Assembly (NCBI GenBank): GCA_934718275.1
Contig: CAKUZD010000006.1
Span: forward strand, 1-64,000
Source: an uncultured Candidatus Melainabacteria bacterium
GTDB taxonomy: Bacteria; Cyanobacteriota; Vampirovibrionia; Gastranaerophilales; Gastranaerophilaceae
Length of the DNA stretch: 64,000 bases
Direction: 5' to 3'
Below are positions 31,296 to 38,843 of the stretch, piece by piece; the first letter of the stretch is position 1, and each line of letters starts with the position of its first letter. The notes beneath the pieces are model-generated. The model saw nothing but the letters and a program-made list of their open reading frames with translations. It made no database searches and was not told the DNA's origin. The translations under genes were made by a program, and so were the position numbers.

Positions 31296-31784
31296 TTATA
31301 GTTTTTGCAAATACCATTTGATTTTGCTTCGAATAAAACTCCCGACTTCCTCTTTTTTAACCCATGGATATGATGGAATATATATAATGTCAATTTTTCC
31401 TTTGGATGTTGTTTGAGGATTTTTAAGTCCAAATTCATAATGCGTAAGTACTGTTTGTGGAGAGATTACAATTTTATATTTTTGGCAAAGTTTTGCGCAA
31501 AACTTCATAGTGCTTTCAAATTGTTTTGCTAAAATTGGGTATTCTCCTAAGTTTTTAGAATTTTTAAATCCTGCCATTGAACAAATTGCAACTCCAATAC
31601 TTCCGGTGTTTCCACCTCCAGTGTGTGCTGCATATTTCCCAATTTTACAAATTTCGTTACTTGCGGGAGAGAATTTCCCGTTGTGGACATTTCCATTTTT
31701 GTCTATTAAAAAGTGATAATGTTCTTTTTCATAATTAGTTGGAAAGTAGGTTCCGGCAGTCCAATGTATGATTATTCTTTTCAT
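31296..31784 (-). CDS. N-acetylmuramoyl-L-alanine amidase (endolysin)
   Basis: 162 residues of the Amidase_2/PGRP fold: I-I-I-H-W-T-A-G (His7, zinc ligand), A-A-H-T-G-G-G-N (second His), and Y-E-F-G-L-K-N-P with a late I-P-S-Y-P-W-V. It cuts the amide between MurNAc and the stem peptide. No signal peptide, so release needs a holin. No cell-wall-binding domain. Overlaps the HTH gene upstream by 50 nt. Confidence 0.85.
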   Translation of the reverse strand: MKRIIIHWTAGTYFPTNYEKEHYHFLIDKNGNVHNGKFSPASNEICKIGKYAAHTGGGNTGSIGVAICSMAGFKNSKNLGEYPILAKQFESTMKFCAKLCQKYKIVISPQTVLTHYEFGLKNPQTTSKGKIDIIYIPSYPWVKKEEVGSFIRSKIKWYLQKL

Positions 31785-31989
31785 AAAATTCCTCTAACCA
31801 TTCTTTATTCATAAACTTATAAATCATTACGGCATGTGTTCTATTCTGAGCTCTGAGTTTTAATACAGCTTTATCAATATGGTTTCGTACTGTTCCATAA
31901 GCTATTTTTAATTCACTACAAATTTCTTTATCAGAGTATCCCAATGCAACCAAAGTTATTACTTCAATTTCCTTTGGAGAGAGTCCCAT
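31735..31989 (-). CDS. LuxR/GerE-type HTH protein in phage island
   Basis: 84 residues, nearly all a LuxR-type HTH: L-S-P-K-E-I-E-V-I-T-L-V-A-L-G-Y-S-D-K-E-I-C, then T-V-R-N-H-I-D-K-A-V-L-K-L. No sensor domain. Overlaps the amidase gene by 50 nt and lies near the 5' end of the island, so it may control late genes as sigma-like phage HTH proteins do. Confidence 0.8.
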   Translation of the reverse strand: MGLSPKEIEVITLVALGYSDKEICSELKIAYGTVRNHIDKAVLKLRAQNRTHAVMIYKFMNKEWLEEFYEKNNHTLDCRNLLSN

Positions 31990-32066
31990 ATTCTTAATTC
32001 CTTTATCTTTATTTTTACTATCAGCATATTAAAAAATATGTAAATTGCATTCATAATATTTCCGTT

Positions 32067-32096
32067 CAAAAAAAACAAGGGCGAGAAATCTCGCCC
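32067..32096 (-). terminator. Terminator after the first island gene
   Basis: GGGCGAGA (32079-32086) pairs with TCTCGCCC (32089-32096); the minus strand continues TTGTTTTTTTT. It separates the gene at 32113 from the rest of the island. Confidence 0.75.
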
Positions 32097-32112
32097 AGAG
32101 AGTAAGATAATT

Positions 32113-32493
32113 TTAAGGATTGGTTTTTAAGTATTTATTTTCTGTAAGTCCTATTTTTAAGGTTCTAAGATTTGAATAACATCTTTTTTTTATTCCAAAC
32201 TCATTGTAATTCAGGTAAAATTTTCCGCTATTAAAAAGGTTATATTTTGTAGGTTTAATTTCATACAAAATTAAATTTTTTAATTTTGTAAAAAATTCTC
32301 TTGCTTTTTTATTTGTCTTTCTGATAACAGAAATATTATTTTCCTTATTTATTCTTGTAAGTTGAACTACTGTATGATTACAGACGGGACATTTGCCCAA
32401 GTAGTCCAATTCGCATAACACAAAATCGTTTTGCGGAACAAGACGGAAAGTTCGAGTCTTATGCAAAGCTCCGCAACAATGAATATACCCCAT
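32113..32493 (-). CDS. Zinc-finger-like protein at the head of the phage island
   Basis: 126 residues from ATG 32493, chosen because GAAGGAGA lies 6 nt upstream; the frame extends to ATG 32553. Cys pairs H-C-C-G (near the N terminus) and C-P-V-C (~34-37) could bind zinc; a basic helical C half follows. It is the first gene after the promoter region with the palindrome at 32601. DNA-binding or regulatory role is a guess. It has its own terminator, so it may not belong to the capsid operon. Confidence 0.55.
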   Translation of the reverse strand: MGYIHCCGALHKTRTFRLVPQNDFVLCELDYLGKCPVCNHTVVQLTRINKENNISVIRKTNKKAREFFTKLKNLILYEIKPTKYNLFNSGKFYLNYNEFGIKKRCYSNLRTLKIGLTENKYLKTNP

Positions 32494-32600
32494 GTCACTA
32501 TCTCCTTCGGTGGTAAACAGTTTTGCCATCTTGGGCGTGAACCTTGACCACATTTTTAGTATAACGTATATTCAATATTTGAAAAGTCCACGATTATGCA

Positions 32601-32616
32601 TACATGCAGGCATGTA
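32601..32616. promoter_or_regulatory. Palindromic operator candidate upstream of the phage island
   Basis: TACATGC-AG-GCATGTA, a perfect 7-bp inverted repeat. It lies ~45 bp upstream of the minus-strand TATACT box (32563-32558) that would serve the first island gene. It does not match LexA boxes I know well. Confidence 0.45.
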
Positions 32617-32636
32617 CATGAAAACATGGAATATGT

Positions 32637-32676
32637 AAAAAACAGGATAACAATAATGTTATCCTGTTTTTTAATT
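32637..32676 (-). terminator. Bidirectional terminator after secA
   Basis: AAAAAACAGGATAAC (32637-32651) and GTTATCCTGTTTTTT (32658-32672) form a perfect 15-bp stem with T runs on both strands. It ends the secA transcript. Confidence 0.85.
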
Positions 32677-32697
32677 AATATTAGTTTTTTTTATTAT

Positions 32698-35340
32698 TTA
32701 TGCAACTTCGCCATTATCCGGTTCAGGCCCAATTACTTGAATACCAAATTTTGTTCTAAACAAGTGCTTAACGGTATCACCTTGAATTTCATACATCATT
32801 TTATTAAATAAATCATAAGCTTCTTTTTTGTACTCAATTAGCGGATCTTTTTGTCCGTAAGCTCTTAAACCTATTCCTTCTCTTAACATATCAATATTGT
32901 GTAAGTGATCAATCCATTTATTGTCTACAACTCTTAATAAGATATCTTTTTCAAGATTTCTTATTACATTATTGCTGCTAAATGCTTCTTGCAACGGAGC
33001 TTCAGGGTCATATTGCGTAACAACTTGGTTATAAAAATTTACTACTTCTTCTTCGTGTTGTCGGTATGCTCCAATTGCTAATGTTTTTAATTTGTCAAAA
33101 ATTGGTTCAAATCTTAGATTTTGGATATCAGATACCTGAACACCGGATAATTGAGGAATTATAGAGTGTAACTCTTTAATCATTGTTTGCAAATCGTCAT
33201 ATACATATTCTTCAGGATGAAGATCCGGAGCAATATAACTTCTTAGGAGTCTATCAATTTCTTTTTCAATCATGTAATAAATATCTTCTGACAAATCTTT
33301 GCCTGCAAGAACTTTTCGTCTTTGTGCATAGAATTTTTCACGTTGAATATTCATAACATCATCATATTCAAGAACAGATTTTCTTATATCAAAGTGGTAA
33401 GTTTCCACTTTTTTCTGTGCGGATTGAATTTGTCTTGTGATAAGAACATTTTCAATTGCAAGATCTTCTTCAACATTAAGAGCATTCATTAATGCTGTGA
33501 TTTTTTCGCCTCCAAAAATTCTCATCAGATTATCTTCCAGTGACAAGAAAAATCTTGTAGACCCCGGGTCTCCCTGACGAGCAGCACGACCTCTCAATTG
33601 GTTATCGATACGGCGAGATTCGTGACGTTCTGTTCCTATAACATGTAATCCGCCAACTTCAACAACTTTGGCGTGCTCTTTTTCTGTAATAGCGCGAGCC
33701 TCAGCTAATGCTGCGTCTTTTTCAGCGGCATAATTTTCATTTTCCGGAGTAATCCCTTTGTCATCAAGCATTTCTTTTGCTAAGAATTCCGCATTACCAC
33801 CTAACAAGATATCCGTTCCACGACCGGCCATGTTTGTTGCGATTGTAACAGCTCCAACACGACCTGCTTGAGCAATAATATATGCTTCTTTTTCATGGTG
33901 TTTTGCATTTAATACGTGATGTGGAATTCCTGCCTGTTGTAGCAAGTGTGAAACATATTCAGATTTTTCTATACTAATTGTTCCTACTAAAACAGGTCTG
34001 CCAATCTTGTGCATTTTTATAATATCTTGTACTACGGCATTGAATTTTGCTCGTTCTGTTTTGTATATAACATCAGGGTAATTTATTCTAATATCAGGTT
34101 TGTTAGTTGGAATTGTTGTAACTTCAAGGTTATAAATTTTTCCAAATTCTGCTTCTTCAGTCATGGCAGTTCCTGTCATTCCTGATAACTTAGGATATAA
34201 TCTGAATAGGTTTTGGAATGTAATGCTTGCAAGAGTTTGAGTCTCATCTTGGATTTGAACTCCTTCTTTGGCTTCAATTGCCTGATGCAAGCCGTCAGAC
34301 CAACGTCTGCCTTCCATTAAACGGCCTGTAAATTCATCAACAATCATTACTTCTCCATTTTTTACAACATAGTCAGTATCTTTTACAAATAGTTCTTTTG
34401 CTTTCAAAGCTTGTAGCAGATGGTGAGCGTACTGTGTATTAATATCAAATAAGTCATTCACTCCGATAAGTTCTTGCGCGTGGTCAATACCATCTTCAGT
34501 CAAAATTATATTTTTATTTTTTTCATCAACTTCGTAATCTTTAATTTTTTCCAATTGAGGTGCGATTTTAGCCATTAATTGATATGTTTCTGCCGATTTT
34601 TCTAAACGTCCGCTGATAATTAACGGAGTTCTTGCTTCGTCAATCAAAATACTGTCAACTTCATCAATAATTGCATAGTTATAAGGTCTTTGTACCAACA
34701 TTTCAATATTGGAAGCCATATTATCTCTAAGATAGTCAAAACCAAATTCATTATTGGTTCCGTAAGTGATATCACAGGCATAAGCAGCTTTTTTTGCCGT
34801 AAAATCTTCTGCGGAACGACTGCCGGAAAGGATTACACCAACAGAAAGCCCTAAAAATTTATAAATTTTTCCCATCCAATCGCTATCACGTTTTGCTAAG
34901 TAATCATTTACTGTAATTACATGTACCCCTTTGCCTGTTAAAGCATTTAAGTAGGCCGGTAATGTCGCAACAAGGGTTTTTCCTTCGCCGGTTCTCATCT
35001 CTGCGATATGTCCATTATGCAAAAAATATCCGCCAATAAGTTGAACATCAAAGTGACGCATATTTAAAACACGTTTGCCTGCTTCTCTAACAGTTGCGAA
35101 TGCTTCCGGTAAAATTTTATCAAGAGCTTCTTTTTCAAGTTTTCTATCCGTTTTAAAGTCTTTTGATGTAGGGCGTTTTGCCAAGATTGCTCTGAATTCA
35201 TCAGTCTTAGCTTTCAATTCTTCATCGGTTAACTTTTCAAATTGTGGTTCTAGTGCATTAATATGGTCAATTATGCCCATTATGCTTTTAACTTTTTTTT
35301 CGTTAGGATCTCCCAACAATTTTAATAAAAAACTTATCAT
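32698..35340 (-). CDS. secA: Preprotein translocase ATPase SecA
   Basis: 880 residues, complete. Walker A M-R-T-G-E-G-K-T (115-122), DEAD-type D-E-V-D-S-I-L-I-D-E-A-R-T-P-L, T-N-M-A-G-R-G-T-D-I and R-R-I-D-N-Q-L-R-G-R-A-A-R-Q-G-D-P-G-S mark both motor halves; a preprotein cross-linking domain and helical wing follow. The C-terminal Cys-rich zinc tail of many SecA proteins is absent; the end is P-E-P-D-N-G-E-V-A. It drives secretion through SecYEG. Confidence 0.97.
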   Translation of the reverse strand: MISFLLKLLGDPNEKKVKSIMGIIDHINALEPQFEKLTDEELKAKTDEFRAILAKRPTSKDFKTDRKLEKEALDKILPEAFATVREAGKRVLNMRHFDVQLIGGYFLHNGHIAEMRTGEGKTLVATLPAYLNALTGKGVHVITVNDYLAKRDSDWMGKIYKFLGLSVGVILSGSRSAEDFTAKKAAYACDITYGTNNEFGFDYLRDNMASNIEMLVQRPYNYAIIDEVDSILIDEARTPLIISGRLEKSAETYQLMAKIAPQLEKIKDYEVDEKNKNIILTEDGIDHAQELIGVNDLFDINTQYAHHLLQALKAKELFVKDTDYVVKNGEVMIVDEFTGRLMEGRRWSDGLHQAIEAKEGVQIQDETQTLASITFQNLFRLYPKLSGMTGTAMTEEAEFGKIYNLEVTTIPTNKPDIRINYPDVIYKTERAKFNAVVQDIIKMHKIGRPVLVGTISIEKSEYVSHLLQQAGIPHHVLNAKHHEKEAYIIAQAGRVGAVTIATNMAGRGTDILLGGNAEFLAKEMLDDKGITPENENYAAEKDAALAEARAITEKEHAKVVEVGGLHVIGTERHESRRIDNQLRGRAARQGDPGSTRFFLSLEDNLMRIFGGEKITALMNALNVEEDLAIENVLITRQIQSAQKKVETYHFDIRKSVLEYDDVMNIQREKFYAQRRKVLAGKDLSEDIYYMIEKEIDRLLRSYIAPDLHPEEYVYDDLQTMIKELHSIIPQLSGVQVSDIQNLRFEPIFDKLKTLAIGAYRQHEEEVVNFYNQVVTQYDPEAPLQEAFSSNNVIRNLEKDILLRVVDNKWIDHLHNIDMLREGIGLRAYGQKDPLIEYKKEAYDLFNKMMYEIQGDTVKHLFRTKFGIQVIGPEPDNGEVA

Positions 35341-35490
35341 TATAAAAATTTCCTCTCCGTCTAGTTATATTAGTGTTTTTATAATAACATGGATAAAAAA
35401 AATATGATATCTCCTTAATGAAATATTTATATTTTAAAGGTTATTGGTTAGGTTTTAAAACATTATTTCGTAAAATTTGTTAATTCTTTC

Positions 35491-35519
35491 TTGATTACTT
35501 AAGTTTTTTGTGTTTTAAT
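35491..35519 (+). promoter_or_regulatory. rpsP promoter
   Basis: TTGATT (35491-35496), 17 nt, TTTAAT (35514-35519); start expected near 35526, giving a 5' leader of about 105 nt. Confidence 0.55.
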
Positions 35520-35525
35520 CTGTAG

Positions 35526-35630
35526 TGGAATAAGGCAATTCCTCTTAGCCTTGTTCAAGAATTTGAGAATACGGCGCGGCTGCAGTGTTTAAGAGTTCGC
35601 AAGTTACAACAAAAATAAGGGAAAATTAAA
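35526..35630 (+). promoter_or_regulatory. Structured leader of rpsP
   Basis: GC-richer than its surroundings, with hairpin AAGGC (35532-35536)/GCCTT (35548-35552) and the segment ACGGCGCGGCTGCAG. This may be a ribosomal-protein autoregulatory leader or a short RNA. It lacks the GGAAG-type apical loop of SRP RNA. Structure is by eye. Confidence 0.35.
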
Positions 35631-35996
35631 ATGTTAAAAATCAGATTGAAAAGATTGGGCGCTAAAAAGAACCCTACATACAGAGTTATTGTAATTAATT
35701 CAACTACAAAACGTGAAGGCAGACCGGTTCAAGAACTTGGACACTACAATCCAAAAACAAAAGAAATGAAATTAGATAAAGTTGCAGCTTTGGATTGGGT
35801 TAAAAAAGGAGCTCAACCAACTGAGACTGTTGCTTATTTGATTAAAAATTGCAACGAAGATGGTACTTTGAACTATGTAAAAAAAGAAACAGTGAAACTT
35901 TCTAAAAAAGCTCAAGCTAAGGCTAAAGCTGAAGCTGAAGCTGAAGCAAAAGCAGCTGCAGAAGCAGCACAAGCTCCGGAAGAAGCTCAAGCGTAG
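35631..35996 (+). CDS. rpsP: 30S ribosomal protein S16
   Basis: 121 residues. M-L-K-I-R-L-K-R-L-G-A-K-K-N-P and Y-R-V-I-V-I-N-S-T-T-K-R-E-G-R are the S16 core (about 80 residues). The extra C-terminal ~40 residues are Ala/Lys/Glu repeats (A-K-A-E-A-E-A), a low-complexity tail. S16 is needed for 30S assembly. Single-gene transcript with promoter, leader and terminator; rimM/trmD do not follow as they do elsewhere. Confidence 0.96.
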   Translation: MLKIRLKRLGAKKNPTYRVIVINSTTKREGRPVQELGHYNPKTKEMKLDKVAALDWVKKGAQPTETVAYLIKNCNEDGTLNYVKKETVKLSKKAQAKAKAEAEAEAKAAAEAAQAPEEAQA

Positions 35997-36020
35997 TTTA
36001 TCAGATAAACATTTTATAAA

Positions 36021-36051
36021 AAAGACTGAGAAATTTCTCAGTCTTTTTTTT
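36021..36051 (+). terminator. rpsP terminator
   Basis: AAAGACTGAGAAATTTCTCAGTCTTT is a perfect 13-bp stem followed by T residues, 25 nt past the stop codon. Confidence 0.88.
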
Positions 36052-36123
36052 GTTATAAATTTTTAGTAAAAACATACAACGATATATAACCAATACTATG
36101 AGCTTTCTTAAAAACAGGGTTTA

Positions 36124-36387
36124 ATGCAAGAGCAACTTGCCGAAAAGATTGATATAGCCACACGAACTCTTTGTGGAATAGAGAATGGTGAAAACTTTTT
36201 GACTGCGGATACGTTAGAGAAAATTATTGATGTTCTAAATGTTTCCAGTGCAGACTTATTTGCATTCGACCATATTAAATCTCAGGAAGAATTGATTGAT
36301 GAAATAATCTCTGATGTTCAAAACCTCAAAGATAAAGCAAAAATTGAAACTATTTACAAACTTATAAAAGCAACGATAAATGAATAA
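36124..36387 (+). CDS. XRE-type HTH protein, 5' truncated
   Basis: 87 residues starting inside the usual XRE fold: Q-E-Q-L-A-E-K-I-D-I-A-T-R-T-L-C-G-I-E-N-G-E-N is helix 2 to 4. The preceding frame reads K-Q-G-L before the ATG, which would complete helix 1, but a stop (36109-36111) lies just before it. So the first ~12 residues of the domain are missing and this may be a decaying gene. The C-terminal half is a helical extension. Weak SD (AGGG). Confidence 0.6.
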   Translation: MQEQLAEKIDIATRTLCGIENGENFLTADTLEKIIDVLNVSSADLFAFDHIKSQEELIDEIISDVQNLKDKAKIETIYKLIKATINE

Positions 36388-36867
36388 TTAGTCATTATAC
36401 TTACTAATTTCAATAAAGTAGTTTTCCAATGCCAAATAACCTTTGTATATTTCATTTGAAATATTGGCATAGCTTGTAGCCACTATATACTTTAATTCTT
36501 TTGTTCTTATTTCTAAAATGGCATCGGAGTCTTTTTTTAATTCTTCGTTTGCAGACATTGACCATTTTTGAAGTAGTGATAATTCTTCATACATTTGTTT
36601 TACGGTTGTAAATTCAAGCGTATTAAAATCGTATTTAGCCAAAAGAGCTTTTTCAGCGTTTGAAATTCTAGGCATAACAGCTTGGAACTTAAATACTTTT
36701 TTGATAATTACATAGTTATCAGCCATTTTTCTGTGAAAATACGGAATTGTATTTTTTGCCAATAATGCGGCGTAAGAGCGAGATGTAAATACTTCCTCGT
36801 TGTTTGAAAAAGCGCTCCTAGATGTTAAGTCAAAATTTGATTTTTTTTCTATTAAATCTTCCGGCAT
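36388..36867 (-). CDS. Hypothetical protein (159 aa)
   Basis: 159 residues, mostly helical, with no signal peptide, Cys motif or membrane segment. Contains K-A-L-L-A-K-Y-D-F-N-T-L-E-F-T-T-V-K-Q-M and Y-I-V-A-T-S-Y-A-N-I-S. Directly abuts, tail to tail, the HTH gene at 36124. Not recognised. Confidence 0.55.
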   Translation of the reverse strand: MPEDLIEKKSNFDLTSRSAFSNNEEVFTSRSYAALLAKNTIPYFHRKMADNYVIIKKVFKFQAVMPRISNAEKALLAKYDFNTLEFTTVKQMYEELSLLQKWSMSANEELKKDSDAILEIRTKELKYIVATSYANISNEIYKGYLALENYFIEISKYND

Positions 36868-37008
36868 TTCTACCCCCTAATAAGTAAATATTATAAAAAG
36901 CGAGGTTTGTTGTCATGTATTTTGGGCAAATTTTTTACATGAATTAACAATATTTAAATAGTTAATAAATTATGAAAAAATAAGGTGGAATTCATATTAA
37001 AAAGTTGA

Positions 37009-37047
37009 AACCAAAAAGCCACCTATTGTTAAGGTGACTTTTTGGTT
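37009..37047 (-). terminator. Hairpin terminator after speH
   Basis: AACCAAAAAG-CACCT pairs with AGGTG-CTTTTTGGTT across a 7-nt loop, with one bulge each side; the T run lies in the 3' stem arm. Confidence 0.6.
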
Positions 37048-37101
37048 AAATTTATCAAAATTTGTTTGCTATTATAATTCCAAATGTCTAATTGGTTATT
37101 C

Positions 37102-37554
37102 CTAGTCAGCAAATTGTTGCATTACTTCAAATGGTTTTTCTGCAACTTTAAGAGTTTCTTCGTCAATAATTCCTCTTTTTAATTCAGAGAATGTTGCTTT
37201 TTTAGAATTGAATTTCTTTTTTAAGAATTCGTAAGAAACTTTCGGGTCGCATTTATCACCGCATGTAAATAAATCAACTGCGGCATATCCGAGTTCCGGC
37301 CAAGTATGAATTGCTAAATGGCTTTCTGAAATAATAACCACACCGGAAACTCCGTAAGGATTGAAAACATGGAAACATTTCTGAACAACAGTAGCACCAC
37401 ATTCAAGGGCGGCATCCACCATGTATTTTTCTACTTTATCTACACTATTTAACGTGTTTGGATCACATTCAAAAAATTCTGCCAACACGTGTTGTCCTAA
37501 GTGGACTTCTTTTTTACCGTTCTTAAATGCTGTAAATGGTGATGTTACTGCCAA
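37102..37554 (-). CDS. speH: S-adenosylmethionine decarboxylase proenzyme
   Basis: 150 residues of the short prokaryotic class. H-L-G-Q-H-V-L-A-E-F-F-E-C at the N terminus and S-E-S-H-L-A-I-H-T-W-P-E: the chain self-cleaves before Ser78, which becomes the pyruvoyl cofactor; the downstream Cys (F-T-C-G) is the usual proton donor. It decarboxylates SAM to supply aminopropyl groups for spermidine. No spermidine synthase gene is adjacent. Confidence 0.93.
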   Translation of the reverse strand: MAVTSPFTAFKNGKKEVHLGQHVLAEFFECDPNTLNSVDKVEKYMVDAALECGATVVQKCFHVFNPYGVSGVVIISESHLAIHTWPELGYAAVDLFTCGDKCDPKVSYEFLKKKFNSKKATFSELKRGIIDEETLKVAEKPFEVMQQFAD

Positions 37555-37793
37555 TTCATGTGCCTCCTATAAATGTATACTTACTTCTACAATTTTGTTT
37601 ATGCAATTAACATAATACAATAAAAATCTAAAAATACGTAAATTTTACACTTTTTCTAAATTTATTTACAAATCTTTTCATATAAATATAGCTGAAATTA
37701 AGTTATAATGTATTCTTCCATTGTCCTATTTATATTAATATTTTTTAACAAAAAGGATTGTATTTTTTTTGTTTTATTTATAAAATTCAAAGT

Positions 37794-38489
37794 ATGAATA
37801 AGATTTTAGTAATTGATGATGACATCGCAATAAATGAGCTTATAAAGGTTAATCTTGAGTTATCCGGTTATCAGGTGGTTCAAGCGTATGATGGAATTAA
37901 AGGTTTTGCATTGTGCAAACAAGAAATTCCTGCTCTTGTCGTTTTAGATGTAATGATGCCTGATGTTGACGGGTTTACTGTTGCTCAAAGAATTCGAAAG
38001 AATGATGAGACGAAAGATATTCCGATATTAATGTTAACGGCTCTTTCTCAGCTTAATGATAAAGTAAAGGGGTTTAATATCGGTGTTGATGATTATTTGG
38101 TAAAGCCTTTTGAGATGGAGGAGTTGCAGGTTAGGGTAAGGGCTTTGTTGAAAAGAGCTCGTCAGATTCCTGAAAGTGCGTCTACAAGGGAACTTTTGAC
38201 TCTAGGTAATATAACTCTTTTGCCTGAATTATATAGTGTGAAAATTGATGATAAGCAAGCAAAATTAACGCCAATAGAGTTTGAAATTTTTAATTTGTTA
38301 TTCCAAAATCATGGGAATATGGTTTCGTCTGCTCAATTGTTGAAAGATATTTGGGGATACTCACCGGATGATGATATTGAAACAATTAGGGTGCATATCA
38401 GGCATTTAAGAAGTAAAATAGAAAGAATTGCAGACGGTAAAAAATATATTGAAACCATTTATGGTGGCGGTTATAAATTGAATGTGTAA
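37794..38489 (+). CDS. OmpR/PhoB-family response regulator
   Basis: 231 residues from ATG 37794; an upstream TTG at 37758 lies in promoter-like sequence. Receiver domain I-L-V-I-D-D-D with phosphorylated Asp52 (V-V-L-D-V-M-M-P) and Lys near 102 (Y-L-V-K-P-F), then a winged-helix domain (L-T-P-I-E-F-E-I-F-N-L-L, R-V-H-I-R-H-L-R-S-K-I-E, Y-G-G-G-Y-K-L). No SD; TAAAAT (37781-37786) ends 7 nt before ATG, so leaderless translation is likely. No sensor kinase is adjacent. Similar to cyanobacterial RpaA/RpaB-type regulators, but the exact orthologue is not certain. Confidence 0.9.
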   Translation: MNKILVIDDDIAINELIKVNLELSGYQVVQAYDGIKGFALCKQEIPALVVLDVMMPDVDGFTVAQRIRKNDETKDIPILMLTALSQLNDKVKGFNIGVDDYLVKPFEMEELQVRVRALLKRARQIPESASTRELLTLGNITLLPELYSVKIDDKQAKLTPIEFEIFNLLFQNHGNMVSSAQLLKDIWGYSPDDDIETIRVHIRHLRSKIERIADGKKYIETIYGGGYKLNV

Positions 38490-38492
38490 TAA

Positions 38493-38723
38493 CTATTTTA
38501 CGTCTTTTAAAATTATTTCATATCCCAAACTTTGGGCTATATCGTTCATTTCTTTAAATTTTAGTGTCTCGTTTTTTAATTTATTATAAAAGCCGGCATA
38601 AGAATTGCTATAATTCTTTTCTGAGTTCAGCTTGTGCAGAAGTTTACGAAGTGTAGTGCCTCTGTATGCACTTAGTGTTTTAATAAAATCTAATAATGTT
38701 ATGTTTTCAAATTTGTAGTCCAT
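38493..38723 (-). CDS. Small putative DNA-binding regulator beside pseudopilin gene
   Basis: 76 residues, all helical. Its C-terminal half (Y-N-K-L-K-N-E-T-L-K-F-K-E-M-N-D-I-A-Q-S-L-G-Y-E-I-I-L) aligns by eye with that of the 74-residue protein at 62771 (H-K-L-K-S-E-S-L-R-Y-S-E-M-K-L-I-C-K-I-L-G-Y-R-I-Y-I); both look like an HTH-type fold that is not classic XRE. It diverges from the pseudopilin at 38844 with an inverted repeat between. Leaderless: TATTAT ends 6 nt before ATG, with TTGTTT 17 nt further. Confidence 0.65.
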   Translation of the reverse strand: MDYKFENITLLDFIKTLSAYRGTTLRKLLHKLNSEKNYSNSYAGFYNKLKNETLKFKEMNDIAQSLGYEIILKDVK

Positions 38724-38729
38724 TTTTTT

Positions 38730-38758
38730 ATAATAAAAGTTCTATTTAAAATAAACAA
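38730..38758 (-). promoter_or_regulatory. Promoter of the small regulator gene (leaderless)
   Basis: On the minus strand TTGTTT (38758-38753), 17 nt, TATTAT (38735-38730), then 6 nt to ATG 38723. No SD. Confidence 0.5.
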
Positions 38759-38770
38759 ATTACTTGACAG

Positions 38771-38813
38771 ATTATACTCATATAAATATAATTGATATTA
38801 TATTGAGTATAAT
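38771..38813. promoter_or_regulatory. Inverted-repeat operator between regulator and pseudopilin
   Basis: ATTATACTCA (38771-38780) and TGAGTATAAT (38804-38813) are perfect inverted 10-mers, 33 bp centre to centre, about three helical turns. The right arm contains TATAAT as a candidate -10 box for the pilin gene. Confidence 0.6.
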
Positions 38814-38843
38814 TTATATTAGAATGAATTTTTTGGAGGATTG

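Noticed and set aside
22559..32553. CRISPR array or defence genes in the phage island.
   Set aside because: No regularly spaced repeats and no Cas, restriction or toxin-antitoxin motif seen.
35526..35625. SRP (4.5S) RNA or 6S RNA before rpsP.
   Set aside because: The conserved SRP apical loop GGAAG/GCAG arrangement and the long closing stem are missing; it fits better as a leader.
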